The position numbers were made by a program, and so were the translations under genes. Below, piece by piece: positions 54,635 through 63,623 of a DNA stretch of 64,000 bases. Below the pieces are notes generated by a model, which saw nothing but the letters and a program-made list of their open reading frames with translations, searched no databases and was not told where the DNA came from. Location: assembly GCA_945861665.1 (NCBI GenBank), contig CAMAVS010000005.1:62001-126000 (forward strand), written 5' to 3'. This stretch comes from Chitinophaga pinensis (GTDB lineage: Bacteria; Bacteroidota; Bacteroidia; UBA4408). Within the stretch, counting starts at the first letter, position 1. Each line of letters starts with the position of its first letter.

Positions 54635-55852
54635 ATGAAAAAAACAACTACACTTCTTTGCTTGTTCACCTTACTTTCATGTGCAATTTTTGCCGCAAGT
54701 GACTGGAATCAGAAAGCCAGTTTGCCAGCCGATGCTCGTCATAGAGCTGTAGGTTGCTCTGTTGGAGCTAAATGTTATTTAGGTACCGGACATTTTAATG
54801 CGAATGCCTTGGTTGAGTACGATGACTGGTGGGAATTTGACCCTGCTACCAACTCGTGGACTCAAAAAGCAAATGTACCGGGAGGGCATCGTTATGGTGC
54901 CTTGTGTTTTGCAACGCCAACACATGCTTATGTAGGACTTGGAAAAACTTCCGTTTCCTTTTTAAGCGATTTTTATAAATATAATCCCAATACAAATACT
55001 TGGACACCCATTGCACAATTCCTTGGCTTGGGCAGAAGTGTGGGAACTTGCGTTTACATTCCCACAACTTTAAAAGCATATATGGGTCTTGGAACAACTA
55101 TTAATGGCGCGAGTAAAGATTGGTATGAATATAATTCTATCACTGATATTTGGACAGCAAAAGCAGACTTTCCTCCTGGAAAACGTGAAACAGCTGCGGG
55201 ATTTGAAGCTGATGATAGAGCTTTCGTTTGTTCTGGAAGAGATTCGATAGATGTTGAACAAAACGACCTTTGGAGATACAATCCAAACAATAATACTTGG
55301 ATGCAAAAAGCAAGTTTACCCGGTCCCAAAAGACATGAAGCATCGGCATTTGGATTACAAGACGATGGTTTTGTGTTATTGGGACTTGATACTACATATA
55401 CCGATTTACATGATGTTTGGAAATACAAAGAAGGCAGCGATACTTGGGAACAAAAACCCGATTTTGATGGTACAGCAAGACGATATATGGTGGCGTTTAC
55501 CAATTCAAGTGATACAAAAGGTTATGCAGGTACAGGAACCAACGGTATTAACTTCAACGACTTTTGGGAATATGCCGAAGAAGAATTATCAGTAGGTGAA
55601 AATAAGAATCAAGCAGTTGTATCTATTTATCCGAACCCAACATCTGAAATTGCAAACTTTACTATTGTTGGAGGCAACAATAACAACAAAGTAATTTCAC
55701 TTTATGATGCAACAGGACGAATAGTAAAAAGCAATGCTTTTACTTCTAATAAAGTATCCGTAAATGTTGCTGATTTTGCAAGTGGAATTTATTACTACTC
55801 GATCGTTGAAAATAAAAAACAAGTGTCAACAGGTAAATTAATTGTACAATGA
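54635..55852 (+). CDS. Kelch-propeller T9SS cargo, type A2
   Basis: A 405-residue counterpart of the first gene of the cluster. The signal peptide (cut near AIFAA) precedes SDWNQKASLPADARHRAVGC, then SVGAKCYLGTGHFNANALVE, nearly colinear with A1 (PAEARHRAAG; CYIGTGHYNANAV). Six blades end with DTKGYAGTGTNGINFNDFWE, again matching A1 (KAYAGLGTNGINQSDFWE). The type A tail is VVSIYPNPTSEIANFTIVGG to TGKLIVQ. The last codons CAA TGA overlap the next ATG exactly as in the A1/B1 junction. Confidence 0.88.
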   Translation: MKKTTTLLCLFTLLSCAIFAASDWNQKASLPADARHRAVGCSVGAKCYLGTGHFNANALVEYDDWWEFDPATNSWTQKANVPGGHRYGALCFATPTHAYVGLGKTSVSFLSDFYKYNPNTNTWTPIAQFLGLGRSVGTCVYIPTTLKAYMGLGTTINGASKDWYEYNSITDIWTAKADFPPGKRETAAGFEADDRAFVCSGRDSIDVEQNDLWRYNPNNNTWMQKASLPGPKRHEASAFGLQDDGFVLLGLDTTYTDLHDVWKYKEGSDTWEQKPDFDGTARRYMVAFTNSSDTKGYAGTGTNGINFNDFWEYAEEELSVGENKNQAVVSIYPNPTSEIANFTIVGGNNNNKVISLYDATGRIVKSNAFTSNKVSVNVADFASGIYYYSIVENKKQVSTGKLIVQ

Positions 55853-57066
55853 GAAAATATATATTAATAGTTCCTACCATACTTCTTTTTACAATTTTAG
55901 TTTCTGCTGCGCCTAATGCTTGGCGCAGGGTAACAGATATGACTTGGAAAAGAGAACGTGCGGTATCCTTTGTTATTAATAGCAAAGCCTATTTTGGAAT
56001 GGGACAAGATTCAGCCAATTTTACAATGAAAGATTTATGGGAATATGACCCTATTACAGACACCTATACCCAAAAAGCTGACTTACCCGGTTTGGGCAGA
56101 AGAGATGCTTTTGGATTTGCTATTGGAACTAAAGGATATGTTGGTGGAGGAATTGATACCGATATATTTGACGCATTAAGAGTGCTAAAAGATTTTTATG
56201 AATTCAATCCTGCCAACAATAGTTGGTCGCAAAAAGCTGACATGCTCAATGAAATATTTTTTCTCACGGCATTTGCTATAAATGGAAAAGGTTATACCGT
56301 TTGTGGAAAAACAGGACAAGCAAATTACACCGATAACGTATATGAATACGACCCTGGTAACGATAGCTGGAACAAAGTATCTAACTTTCCTCCTGGAGTT
56401 CGATACGGAATGAGTTCATTTGTAATTGGCAATAAAGCATATATGGGCTTTGGCGGTGATGACAATTTATTCAAATACGATTTCTATGAATTTAACCCGG
56501 GAAACAATTATTCTTGGGCTCAAAAAATGGACTTCCCTACAGCTGGTCGTACGGGTGCTAGTGCTTTTGCAATTGGTAATTACGGATATATCTCTTGTGG
56601 TAACGATGGCGGATTTAAAAAAGATTGTTGGGAATACAATTCTATAACCGATAATTGGGTTCAACGTTCCGACATACAAGGAGATATTCGTAAATCTGCT
56701 CTTGCATTTTCAATAGGAACAAAAGGATATTTAGGTGGAGGAAAAAGTGACGATGGAACAAAAAGAGATTTACAAGAGTATTCGCAAATTTATGAAGGTG
56801 TTGAAAATATTTCTTCGTATTCAAATTCTTTAAAATTGTCACCGAATCCCTTTAACGATTTTACAACTATTACACTTGGTAATTTTAATTCTAAGGATGT
56901 TACCATTTTAGTTATATATGACTGCAAAGGTGCAATTGTTGAAAATAAAAATATTACAACAACTACAACAAACATTGTTAAAGGAAAGCTTGATGCGGGC
57001 CTATATTATGTTGTAATGAATGTAAATGGAAAAACAGTAACGAGCACAAAAATGTGCATTCAATAA
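55849..57066 (+). CDS. Kelch-propeller T9SS cargo, type B2
   Basis: A 405-residue counterpart of B1. The signal peptide (cut near LVSAA) precedes PNAWRRVTDMTWKRERAVSF. Blade pairs match B1 one to one: GLGRRDAFGFAIGTKGYVGG GID, GKGYTVCGKTGQANYTDNVY versus GKGYVCCGKISQGTFYDDVY, and GYISCGNDGGFKKDCWEYN versus GYLCAGTDGGFNFDLWEYN. The type A tail is LKLSPNPFNDFTTITLGNFN to STKMCIQ. It overlaps A2 by 4 bp. The presence of the unusual Cys/Gly pairs in both B copies, not in A or C, shows that the B type is an old, separate lineage. Confidence 0.88.
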   Translation: MRKYILIVPTILLFTILVSAAPNAWRRVTDMTWKRERAVSFVINSKAYFGMGQDSANFTMKDLWEYDPITDTYTQKADLPGLGRRDAFGFAIGTKGYVGGGIDTDIFDALRVLKDFYEFNPANNSWSQKADMLNEIFFLTAFAINGKGYTVCGKTGQANYTDNVYEYDPGNDSWNKVSNFPPGVRYGMSSFVIGNKAYMGFGGDDNLFKYDFYEFNPGNNYSWAQKMDFPTAGRTGASAFAIGNYGYISCGNDGGFKKDCWEYNSITDNWVQRSDIQGDIRKSALAFSIGTKGYLGGGKSDDGTKRDLQEYSQIYEGVENISSYSNSLKLSPNPFNDFTTITLGNFNSKDVTILVIYDCKGAIVENKNITTTTTNIVKGKLDAGLYYVVMNVNGKTVTSTKMCIQ

Positions 57067-57075
57067 AATTTGATA

Positions 57076-58293
57076 ATGAAAAAAATTATTTCACTTACAG
57101 TTATATCCTTCTTATTTTTACAAGTATACTCTCAACCACCTTGGCGTCAACGCGCAAATTTTCTTGGCGGAGGTAGAAGTTCAGCGGTTGGATTTGGAAT
57201 TAGCAATACAGGCTACATCGGATTGGGATACGATGTAAACAACTACAAAGGAAATCTTTGGCGTTTTGAACCGGATAGCAATTGGTGGATTTCAATTCCA
57301 AACATTGGAGGGCCTAATCAAAGCGGAATAGAAAGAAATATGTCGGCCAGTTTTAGCATTGGAACTAAAGCGTATGTTACTACTGGTTCGGGTGGTGCAG
57401 CATATATGCGTGACACTTGGGAGTACGAAAAACAGACTGATACTTGGACACAAAAAGCAGATTTTGGAGGAACAGCAAGAAGAGGTGCAACTGCTTTTAG
57501 TATAGACAGTGTTGGTTATGTTGGTACGGGACAAGACCTTGGAGGATATAGAAAAGATTTTTATAAATTCAGTCCTGCAAGTAATACCTGGACAGCCATT
57601 ACAAGTTTTGGAGGAACAAAAAGAAGATTGGCTGTTTCTTTTACGGCATCAGGGAAAGCATATGTTGCAACCGGTGATGATGGAGTTATTGTAAAAGATA
57701 TGTGGGAGTATACGCCTCAAACAGATACTTGGGTACAAAAAGCTGCATTTGCAGGAAGCCCAAGACAAAACGCAATAGCTTTTTCACTCAACAACGAGGG
57801 GTATATCGGTACTGGATATGATGACTCGTTTACCTTTAAATCTGATATTTGGAAATACAGTCCTGTAAATGACCAATGGACTGCACAACAAAGTTTTCCT
57901 GCAGGAGCAAGAGCTGCTGCTGCTGTTTTCACCATTAATGGTGTTGCTTACATTGGTACCGGTTATTGTGATACAGCTATTTTTTATGATATCTGGGAAT
58001 TCAATCCCAATGCTGTTCCTTTAAAAATGAATACAACAAGCACTGAGAAAATAACAGCATCCGTTTATCCTAATCCAATACATACTACTGGAGTATATAG
58101 AATCGAATCAAGTTCTACTATTCAAGGAAAACTTATTGTTTATAATAGTAATGGAGCAATAGTAAGGGCTTTACCTTTATTGAACAACCAATGTATTATT
58201 GATAGAAAAAATATGGATGCGGGTATCTATTATTATAGAGTTGAAAACACTTCAGTAAAAAACTTGATGGGTAAAATTATTATTACAGATTAA
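57076..58293 (+). CDS. Kelch-propeller T9SS cargo, type C2 (last of six)
   Basis: A 405-residue counterpart of C1, exactly the same length. I use ATG 57076 (MKKIISLTVISFLFLQVYSQ); the frame reaches back to a TTG at 57070 that adds only two residues. The mature head PPWRQRANFLGGGRSSAVGF matches C1. Six blades (GYVGTGQDLGGYRKDFYKFS; SPRQNAIAFSLNNEGYIGTG YD) are followed by the type A tail ITASVYPNPIHTTGVYRIES ... MGKIIITD. It starts 9 bp after B2 and is followed after 18 bp by the strongest terminator of the region. Confidence 0.88.
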   Translation: MKKIISLTVISFLFLQVYSQPPWRQRANFLGGGRSSAVGFGISNTGYIGLGYDVNNYKGNLWRFEPDSNWWISIPNIGGPNQSGIERNMSASFSIGTKAYVTTGSGGAAYMRDTWEYEKQTDTWTQKADFGGTARRGATAFSIDSVGYVGTGQDLGGYRKDFYKFSPASNTWTAITSFGGTKRRLAVSFTASGKAYVATGDDGVIVKDMWEYTPQTDTWVQKAAFAGSPRQNAIAFSLNNEGYIGTGYDDSFTFKSDIWKYSPVNDQWTAQQSFPAGARAAAAVFTINGVAYIGTGYCDTAIFYDIWEFNPNAVPLKMNTTSTEKITASVYPNPIHTTGVYRIESSSTIQGKLIVYNSNGAIVRALPLLNNQCIIDRKNMDAGIYYYRVENTSVKNLMGKIIITD

Positions 58294-58311
58294 CAAAATA
58301 ATTACAGAATA

Positions 58312-58345
58312 AAAAAAGCGGCACAATAACTTGTGCCGCTTTTTT
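58312..58345 (+). terminator. Terminator of the six-gene kelch unit
   Basis: AAAAAAGCGGCACA (58312-58325) and TGTGCCGCTTTTTT (58332-58345) form a perfect 14-bp stem with a GC-rich core, a six-base loop and a U run. It lies 18 bp past the C2 stop. No such structure occurs between the six genes. Confidence 0.92.
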
Positions 58346-58487
58346 ATTTATTGACTAAACCTTAATTCTCAAAAATATACAGTTAGTGAAACAAAAAAAA
58401 TACAAATGCAATATCAACCTTTATACTTTCCAATAATAACAAGCATTACACAGTTCCTTTACTATATCATTTTTCTTTGCTAATTTT

Positions 58488-58786
58488 ATGCATAATTTCA
58501 ATTCCGTGCGCAAAACGTATTATAGCCTTTTTTTATTACTGCTCTTAGTAATGGCTCAAATTTCTGTTGCTCAAAAATCTGAAAACTTTCAAAAGGATAC
58601 CGTTAATAAAATCAACAAAAATGGATTGGAACAAGGTTTTTGGGTAATTTATGAAAAAGAAAAAGGACAAATTATTGAGGAGGGATTTTATTCCGACAAT
58701 AAGAACACTTAGATAATGCCATTGAAAACTGGAAAGGTAATTTGGAGCAAGTAGACGATATTTTAGTAATTGGGATAAGAATATAA
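58488..58786 (+). pseudogene. Deletion scar: YwqK-like N-terminus joined to the tail of a SpoIIE phosphatase
   Basis: The frame from ATG 58488 encodes 74 residues: a signal peptide (LLLLLVMAQISVAQ) and one YwqK/MORN-type repeat (NGLEQGFWVIYEKEKGQIIE EGFYSDNK), cut off after the first repeat of a protein that normally has several. Right after, in another frame, 58712-58786 reads LDNAIENWKGNLEQVDDILV IGIRI and stops. This is the last strand set of a PP2C/SpoIIE domain, close to the end of the 5480-9052 sensor (LNNWKGDLEQIDDVCLIGVR V). So two genes have lost everything between these points. The phosphatase part is not a recent copy of the sensor gene, as codons differ throughout. Confidence 0.75.
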
Positions 58787-58797
58787 ATTAATTAGAT

Positions 58798-59286
58798 ATG
58801 CCTTCATTTGATATAGTTAGTAAAATTGACCACCAATCGCTTGACAATGCTATAAACGTTGCGCGTAAAGAATTGGCTACACGTTACGATTTTCGGGATT
58901 CGAAAAGCAGCATTGACTTGGATAAAAAGGCGCTCATCATTCACGTCATTACAGAAAATGAAATGCGTGTAACGGCTATTGAAGATGTTATTCGCTCCCG
59001 AATGATTAAACAAAAACTAGATCCTATGTCTTTAGATTTTGGTAAGGAGCAATATGCATCGGGCAATATGGTAAAAAAGGATATTCGAATCAAGGAAGGA
59101 ATCGAAAAGGAAGTGTCAAAAAAAATTGTAAAAGCTATTAAAGAAGCAAGGCTGAAAGTGGAAGCCCAAATTATGGATGATCAAGTACGTGTAACCGGAA
59201 AAAAGATTGATGACTTACAAGCTGTTATTGCTTTGGTGCGTACTACCGACTTTGAAACACCTTTGCAATTTATCAATATGAAGTAA
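58798..59286 (+). CDS. yajQ: YajQ-family nucleotide-binding protein
   Basis: Cytoplasmic protein of 162 residues with two ferredoxin-like domains. It begins MPSFDIVSKIDHQSLDNAIN and has the family-typical ELATRYDFRDSKSSIDLDKK and IRIKEGIEKEVSKKIVKAIK, KLKVQAQIQ-like LKVEAQIMDDQVRVTGKKID DLQAVIALVR. Members bind nucleic acids or nucleotides; some bind cyclic di-GMP in Xanthomonas, which should not be assumed here. It lies directly after the deletion scar and 4 bp before the saccharopine dehydrogenase gene, so the two are likely co-transcribed. Confidence 0.94.
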   Translation: MPSFDIVSKIDHQSLDNAINVARKELATRYDFRDSKSSIDLDKKALIIHVITENEMRVTAIEDVIRSRMIKQKLDPMSLDFGKEQYASGNMVKKDIRIKEGIEKEVSKKIVKAIKEARLKVEAQIMDDQVRVTGKKIDDLQAVIALVRTTDFETPLQFINMK

Positions 59287-59290
59287 TTAT

Positions 59291-60622
59291 ATGAGAAAGA
59301 TTTTATTAATTGGTGCAGGACGATCAGCTTCATCGCTTATCAAGTACTTACTGGAAAATGCCGCGGCTGAAAATTGGGAACTTACTGTTGGCGACATTTC
59401 GCTTGACTTGGCAAAACAAAAAATTAACAATCATCCAAAAGCAACAGCAATTGCATTTGATGTAAACAATGAAAATCAACGAATTTTAGAAATCAAACAG
59501 GCAGATATTATCATCTCAATGCTACCTGCTTTAATGCACTATACAGTAGCAAAAGACTGTGTTACGTATAAAAAAAACTTGGTAACTGCATCTTATGTTT
59601 CAAAGGAATTAGCAGCATTAAATGACGAAGCTGTTAAAAATGGCGTGTTGCTTTTAAATGAAATCGGTCTTGACCCAGGCATAGATCACCTGTCGGCTAT
59701 GCAAGTAATTAATAACATAAAAAAAGCAGGTGGAGAAATCACCTCTTTCAAATCTCACTGTGGTGGATTAGTTGCTCCGGAAAGTAACGATAACCCTTGG
59801 GGCTATAAATTTTCGTGGAACCCGCGCAACGTTATTTTAGCTGGACAAACAACTGCTCAATACCTTCATAAAGGAAAACTGCACTTTATACCATACAATA
59901 GAATATTCACAGACACTGAAACTATAGAAATAGAAGGTTATGGAAAATTTGATGCCTATGCCAATCGCGACTCATTAAGTTATATTCAACCCTATGGCAT
60001 TGAAAATGCTAAAACCGTTTTGCGGGGAACATTACGTGAAGCCGATTTTTGTTCAAAATGGAATTGCCTATCCAGTTTAGGAATTACGGATGATACCTTT
60101 ACGATTGAAAATACAAATAAATTTACCTATAGAGAGTTTATTGAATCTTTTGTTCCCTCAAAGTACAATAGTTTTGAAGATTTTTTAGACAAACAACTTC
60201 ACATATCTGTTAGCTCCGATAAATACAAAGCAATTGAATGGCTCGGAATATTGAGTGGCAAAAAAATAACATTGGCAAAAGGAACACCTGCACAAATACT
60301 GCAAAGTTTATTGGAAACAAAATGGGTGCTGAATCCCCTCGATAAAGATATGATTGTGATGCAACACCAATTTGAATATAGTCTAAAAAAGACACATCGT
60401 AAAATTACTTCTTCTTTGATAGTAAAGGGTGACGACCAAACTTATACTGCTATGGCAAAAACAGTTGGCCTACCGATGGCAATTGCAACAAAACTTATTC
60501 TTAACAACAAAATAAAAACCAAGGGGGTAGCTATTCCACTTACTGAGGAATTTTATAATCCAATATTATCCGAACTAAGTAAAAGGGAAATCACCTTTAA
60601 TGAAAAGGATGTTACAAAGTGA
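59291..60622 (+). CDS. Saccharopine dehydrogenase, glutamate-forming type (LYS9-like)
   Basis: Interconverts saccharopine and glutamate plus 2-aminoadipate 6-semialdehyde. The 443-residue protein begins with a Rossmann loop ILLIGAGRSASSLIKYLLEN, then IISMLPALMHYTVAKDCVTY KKN, NEIGLDPGIDHLSAMQVINN and SFKSHCGGLVAPESNDNPWG YKFSWNPRNV, all hallmark segments of the yeast Lys9/human AASS C-terminal half. With the LYS1-type gene at 10290 the two halves of the bifunctional animal enzyme AASS are present as separate genes. It converges on the M1 peptidase gene with an 11-bp overlap. Confidence 0.92.
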   Translation: MRKILLIGAGRSASSLIKYLLENAAAENWELTVGDISLDLAKQKINNHPKATAIAFDVNNENQRILEIKQADIIISMLPALMHYTVAKDCVTYKKNLVTASYVSKELAALNDEAVKNGVLLLNEIGLDPGIDHLSAMQVINNIKKAGGEITSFKSHCGGLVAPESNDNPWGYKFSWNPRNVILAGQTTAQYLHKGKLHFIPYNRIFTDTETIEIEGYGKFDAYANRDSLSYIQPYGIENAKTVLRGTLREADFCSKWNCLSSLGITDDTFTIENTNKFTYREFIESFVPSKYNSFEDFLDKQLHISVSSDKYKAIEWLGILSGKKITLAKGTPAQILQSLLETKWVLNPLDKDMIVMQHQFEYSLKKTHRKITSSLIVKGDDQTYTAMAKTVGLPMAIATKLILNNKIKTKGVAIPLTEEFYNPILSELSKREITFNEKDVTK

Positions 60623-63600
60623 AACCCCTTGCAAACTGAAAGGGTTTTATAAGATTTAAATTCAATGCAAATCGAATATATTGTGTATAAGTGGTTACGT
60701 TATACGGAGTTTTATTATTTAAATATATCGGAAAATATACTTCAAACACCTTGGGAATAATTACCAAGGCTACACCGGTTTCGTAAACAAAATAATTTTT
60801 AACATCTGTTGCGCCCGCACTTGTATATAGCGCAAGTGGTATTTTGGGAATGGAAGATTGGAAATGCACACTTGTAAGCCAATTTTGGGCAAATAATAAA
60901 CCTGTTTGGTGTTTAAACCCTCCATCTGTAGAAATCAATTGATTTTGAAACATTCCATTATATACATTTCTACCCAATAAAATCTGATCGTACGTATAAT
61001 CACTTCCGCCTTCCATTCCAAATCCATATCTAGAATCTGCTTCATTATTGTAAATAAACTTCCCTACAAACAAACGAATATCGAAGCCCTTCCCTTTCTT
61101 CTTATATACGAAACGGTATTTAAATTCTCCAAATAATTTCATAAAACTACTCCCCGATGCGCTATTATTGTTTTGCTGCATTACAACATTCAAAGAATAA
61201 GGTGTTAAAGCTTTACTATTCTTCAGATTATATGAGATTTCATTAATCGTGTTTTTTTGAATCGAATTATATAGCTTTAAAATAGGATAGTTATAAGAAA
61301 GAAATTCTTCATAAATATTTATACTTCGCAAAAATAAGTTTTGCTTCAACGAACTTCTTGAATTACTCCTTTTCAATTCAAATGATAGCTGGGGAGTCAA
61401 CTTGTAGATTGTGAATGCCTTATAATTATATAATAGTGCAGCACCTAATGTCAATGATTTCTCTCCTATTGCATACTTCATCGCCTCACAACTCAAACGT
61501 ATATTTTGAAAATCATTGTTCAGAAACCAATTGTATGCTATACTCGCCTGGCCTGCATAATCACTTGTTCCGGCTGAATACAAAGGCATTAAAAAATATT
61601 CTAACTTTTTTTGTGGAAATGGATTATTGTAAATAGCTATCCCTGGCATAAATGAATTATTCACATTGTAACCAACAACGGGTAAATAACAAATTTGGGT
61701 TTTATCGGGATTTTCTACACTGCCTAAAAATTGCAGCCTTAATGGCTCCACTTTTTTAAATAAACCTTTCGTACGTATAGTATTATTTTTTCGATTTATT
61801 TCAGGCATTTCCAACAAACCATCTATTCTATATGAATCATAATTTTCGGGAGGGAAACTTAGTTTTCGTTTTCCATAAAACCCATCATACCATACATTAG
61901 CTATTACTTTGCCTTCATTTACTGCTGAAATACAAACGGGCCCTTTAATGTTATTTACATTCTTAATGGTAATTTCAGTAAAGTCTTTTCTTTCCTTAAC
62001 TGCAATAATTTTATAATCGAGTTTCTTTGTTGAATTAATAAGTCCATCAAAAAACCAAGTCATCGGTTTTTCTGTTTCCTCCTCAATAATTTTTCTAAGG
62101 TTATTGGGCTGGGGATGTTTAAACTTATAAGTATCAAAATAGCGATGCATTATTTTGTTCATCTTCTCTTCACCAATATATGCCATTAAGTAATCAAATA
62201 CCAATGCAGTTTTTGAATACACAACACCACCATAGTTCAACTCCGTATATTGCGCAGCAGGCAGTTCTATTTTCTGGTCTAAATTTCTGCGGGCATTTAT
62301 CAAATATGAAAGTTCATACTGTGCTTTTTGTTTATAATGACCAATATTAAAAAACCTTCCCGATAATCGAGGTGCAAATTCATCCAACAATCGTAGGCTC
62401 GGATATTTTTTACGCATATACCGAAGTTCATTAAAAGAATTTAACCCTTCATCCATCCAAGGGTGTATCCTTTCATTCGAGCCTAATATTCCATAAAACC
62501 AATTATGACCTACTTCGTGCATAATGGTTGTTTCTAAAATAAAATCTTTTCCGGAAGCACCGATTACGCTTACATTGGGATATTCCATCCCTCCTCCAGC
62601 ACTTAAAGCACCATCAACAGCAGTGCATTGGTTATATGGATAATCACCGTTCCACAATGAATAATAATACAATGCATCATTAATATACGGAATACTTTTT
62701 TTCCATAAATGAGCTTCCGCATTTGTAAACATCACCCAAGTACTCACCATCCTTTTACTTTGAGGAAGTTCAACCTCACTTGTTAAAACGTGATAACGTT
62801 TATCTGCAAACCAAGCAAAATCGTGAACATTTGATTGCTTATATCTCAAAGTCTTTAAATTATCAGATGAAGCAGGAAATGAATTATCGCTTTTATTAAA
62901 TTCACGAATTGATTCTGTAATTTTTGCTTTTTCAGTTAGCCAAGCAATTTCTTTTTCTCCATCCACCAAATCACCGGTTGCGCCTACCACATAATTCTCG
63001 GGCAAACTAATCGACACATCAAAAGAACCAAACTCTGAATAAAATTCACCTTGATTTAAATACGGCATAGCATTCCATCCATTTGCATCGTAAACAGCAG
63101 GCTTGGGATACCATTGTGTAATTTGATACTGCTGCCCCATATGACCTAATCGGGAAAAAATACCGATTGGAATTTTAACGTGAAACGGAGTTGTAATAAT
63201 TAATTTTTGGCCAGGAGCTAATGGACTATTCAAAGTTATTTTTCCCATATCAATATTGACTGAGTCGTATACAAATTTCACCGCTTCACCGTTTACTTTA
63301 AAATCAATTCCGGAGATAAAACCCCTGTCCTCCTCTTTTGAATAATAAAATTTGGTTTCTCCATTCTCAAGAAATTGTTTTGCTAAAGCTGTGGCATTAT
63401 TTTTATATGCATTTGGCCACATGTGCATATAAATTTCCGAAATAGAATTGGGCGAATTATTAATGTATTCTATTTTTTCATCGGCATTCAATTCGTGTGT
63501 AACATCATTCAATGCAACATTTATAGTGTAATTAACCTCTTGCTGAAAGTACGACTGTGCAAACAATTGGTGCGTGCAAACCGAAAAAAGCAGTAGCCCT

Positions 63601-63623
63601 ATTTTTATACCTTTCAATTTCAT
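60612..63623 (-). CDS. M1-family metallopeptidase, secreted or envelope-bound
   Basis: A 1003-residue exported peptidase. The signal peptide ends near QLFAQ (residue 22). The N-terminal beta domain (YTINVALNDVTHELNADEKI, IYMHMWPNAYKNNATALAKQ) is followed by the thermolysin-like domain with H369-E370-x-x-H373 (HEVGHNWFYGILGSNER) and the third zinc ligand E392 in WMDEGLNSFNE, 18 residues later as in all gluzincins of this family. A C-terminal beta domain and about 350 residues of further beta-rich, aromatic sequence (ending LIKPFQFARGFTL) resemble an outer-membrane barrel, including a final aromatic. The GAMEN-type exopeptidase loop appears as GGGMEYPNVSVIG. It is a single gene. Confidence 0.9.
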   Translation of the reverse strand: MKLKGIKIGLLLFSVCTHQLFAQSYFQQEVNYTINVALNDVTHELNADEKIEYINNSPNSISEIYMHMWPNAYKNNATALAKQFLENGETKFYYSKEEDRGFISGIDFKVNGEAVKFVYDSVNIDMGKITLNSPLAPGQKLIITTPFHVKIPIGIFSRLGHMGQQYQITQWYPKPAVYDANGWNAMPYLNQGEFYSEFGSFDVSISLPENYVVGATGDLVDGEKEIAWLTEKAKITESIREFNKSDNSFPASSDNLKTLRYKQSNVHDFAWFADKRYHVLTSEVELPQSKRMVSTWVMFTNAEAHLWKKSIPYINDALYYYSLWNGDYPYNQCTAVDGALSAGGGMEYPNVSVIGASGKDFILETTIMHEVGHNWFYGILGSNERIHPWMDEGLNSFNELRYMRKKYPSLRLLDEFAPRLSGRFFNIGHYKQKAQYELSYLINARRNLDQKIELPAAQYTELNYGGVVYSKTALVFDYLMAYIGEEKMNKIMHRYFDTYKFKHPQPNNLRKIIEEETEKPMTWFFDGLINSTKKLDYKIIAVKERKDFTEITIKNVNNIKGPVCISAVNEGKVIANVWYDGFYGKRKLSFPPENYDSYRIDGLLEMPEINRKNNTIRTKGLFKKVEPLRLQFLGSVENPDKTQICYLPVVGYNVNNSFMPGIAIYNNPFPQKKLEYFLMPLYSAGTSDYAGQASIAYNWFLNNDFQNIRLSCEAMKYAIGEKSLTLGAALLYNYKAFTIYKLTPQLSFELKRSNSRSSLKQNLFLRSINIYEEFLSYNYPILKLYNSIQKNTINEISYNLKNSKALTPYSLNVVMQQNNNSASGSSFMKLFGEFKYRFVYKKKGKGFDIRLFVGKFIYNNEADSRYGFGMEGGSDYTYDQILLGRNVYNGMFQNQLISTDGGFKHQTGLLFAQNWLTSVHFQSSIPKIPLALYTSAGATDVKNYFVYETGVALVIIPKVFEVYFPIYLNNKTPYNVTTYTQYIRFALNLNLIKPFQFARGFTL

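Noticed and set aside
50957-58293. Reading the kelch genes as sialate mutarotases (NanM) or galactose oxidases
   Set aside because: Only the generic kelch glycine and aromatic pattern is shared. I cannot locate the copper or sugar-binding residues, and no sialic-acid gene is nearby.
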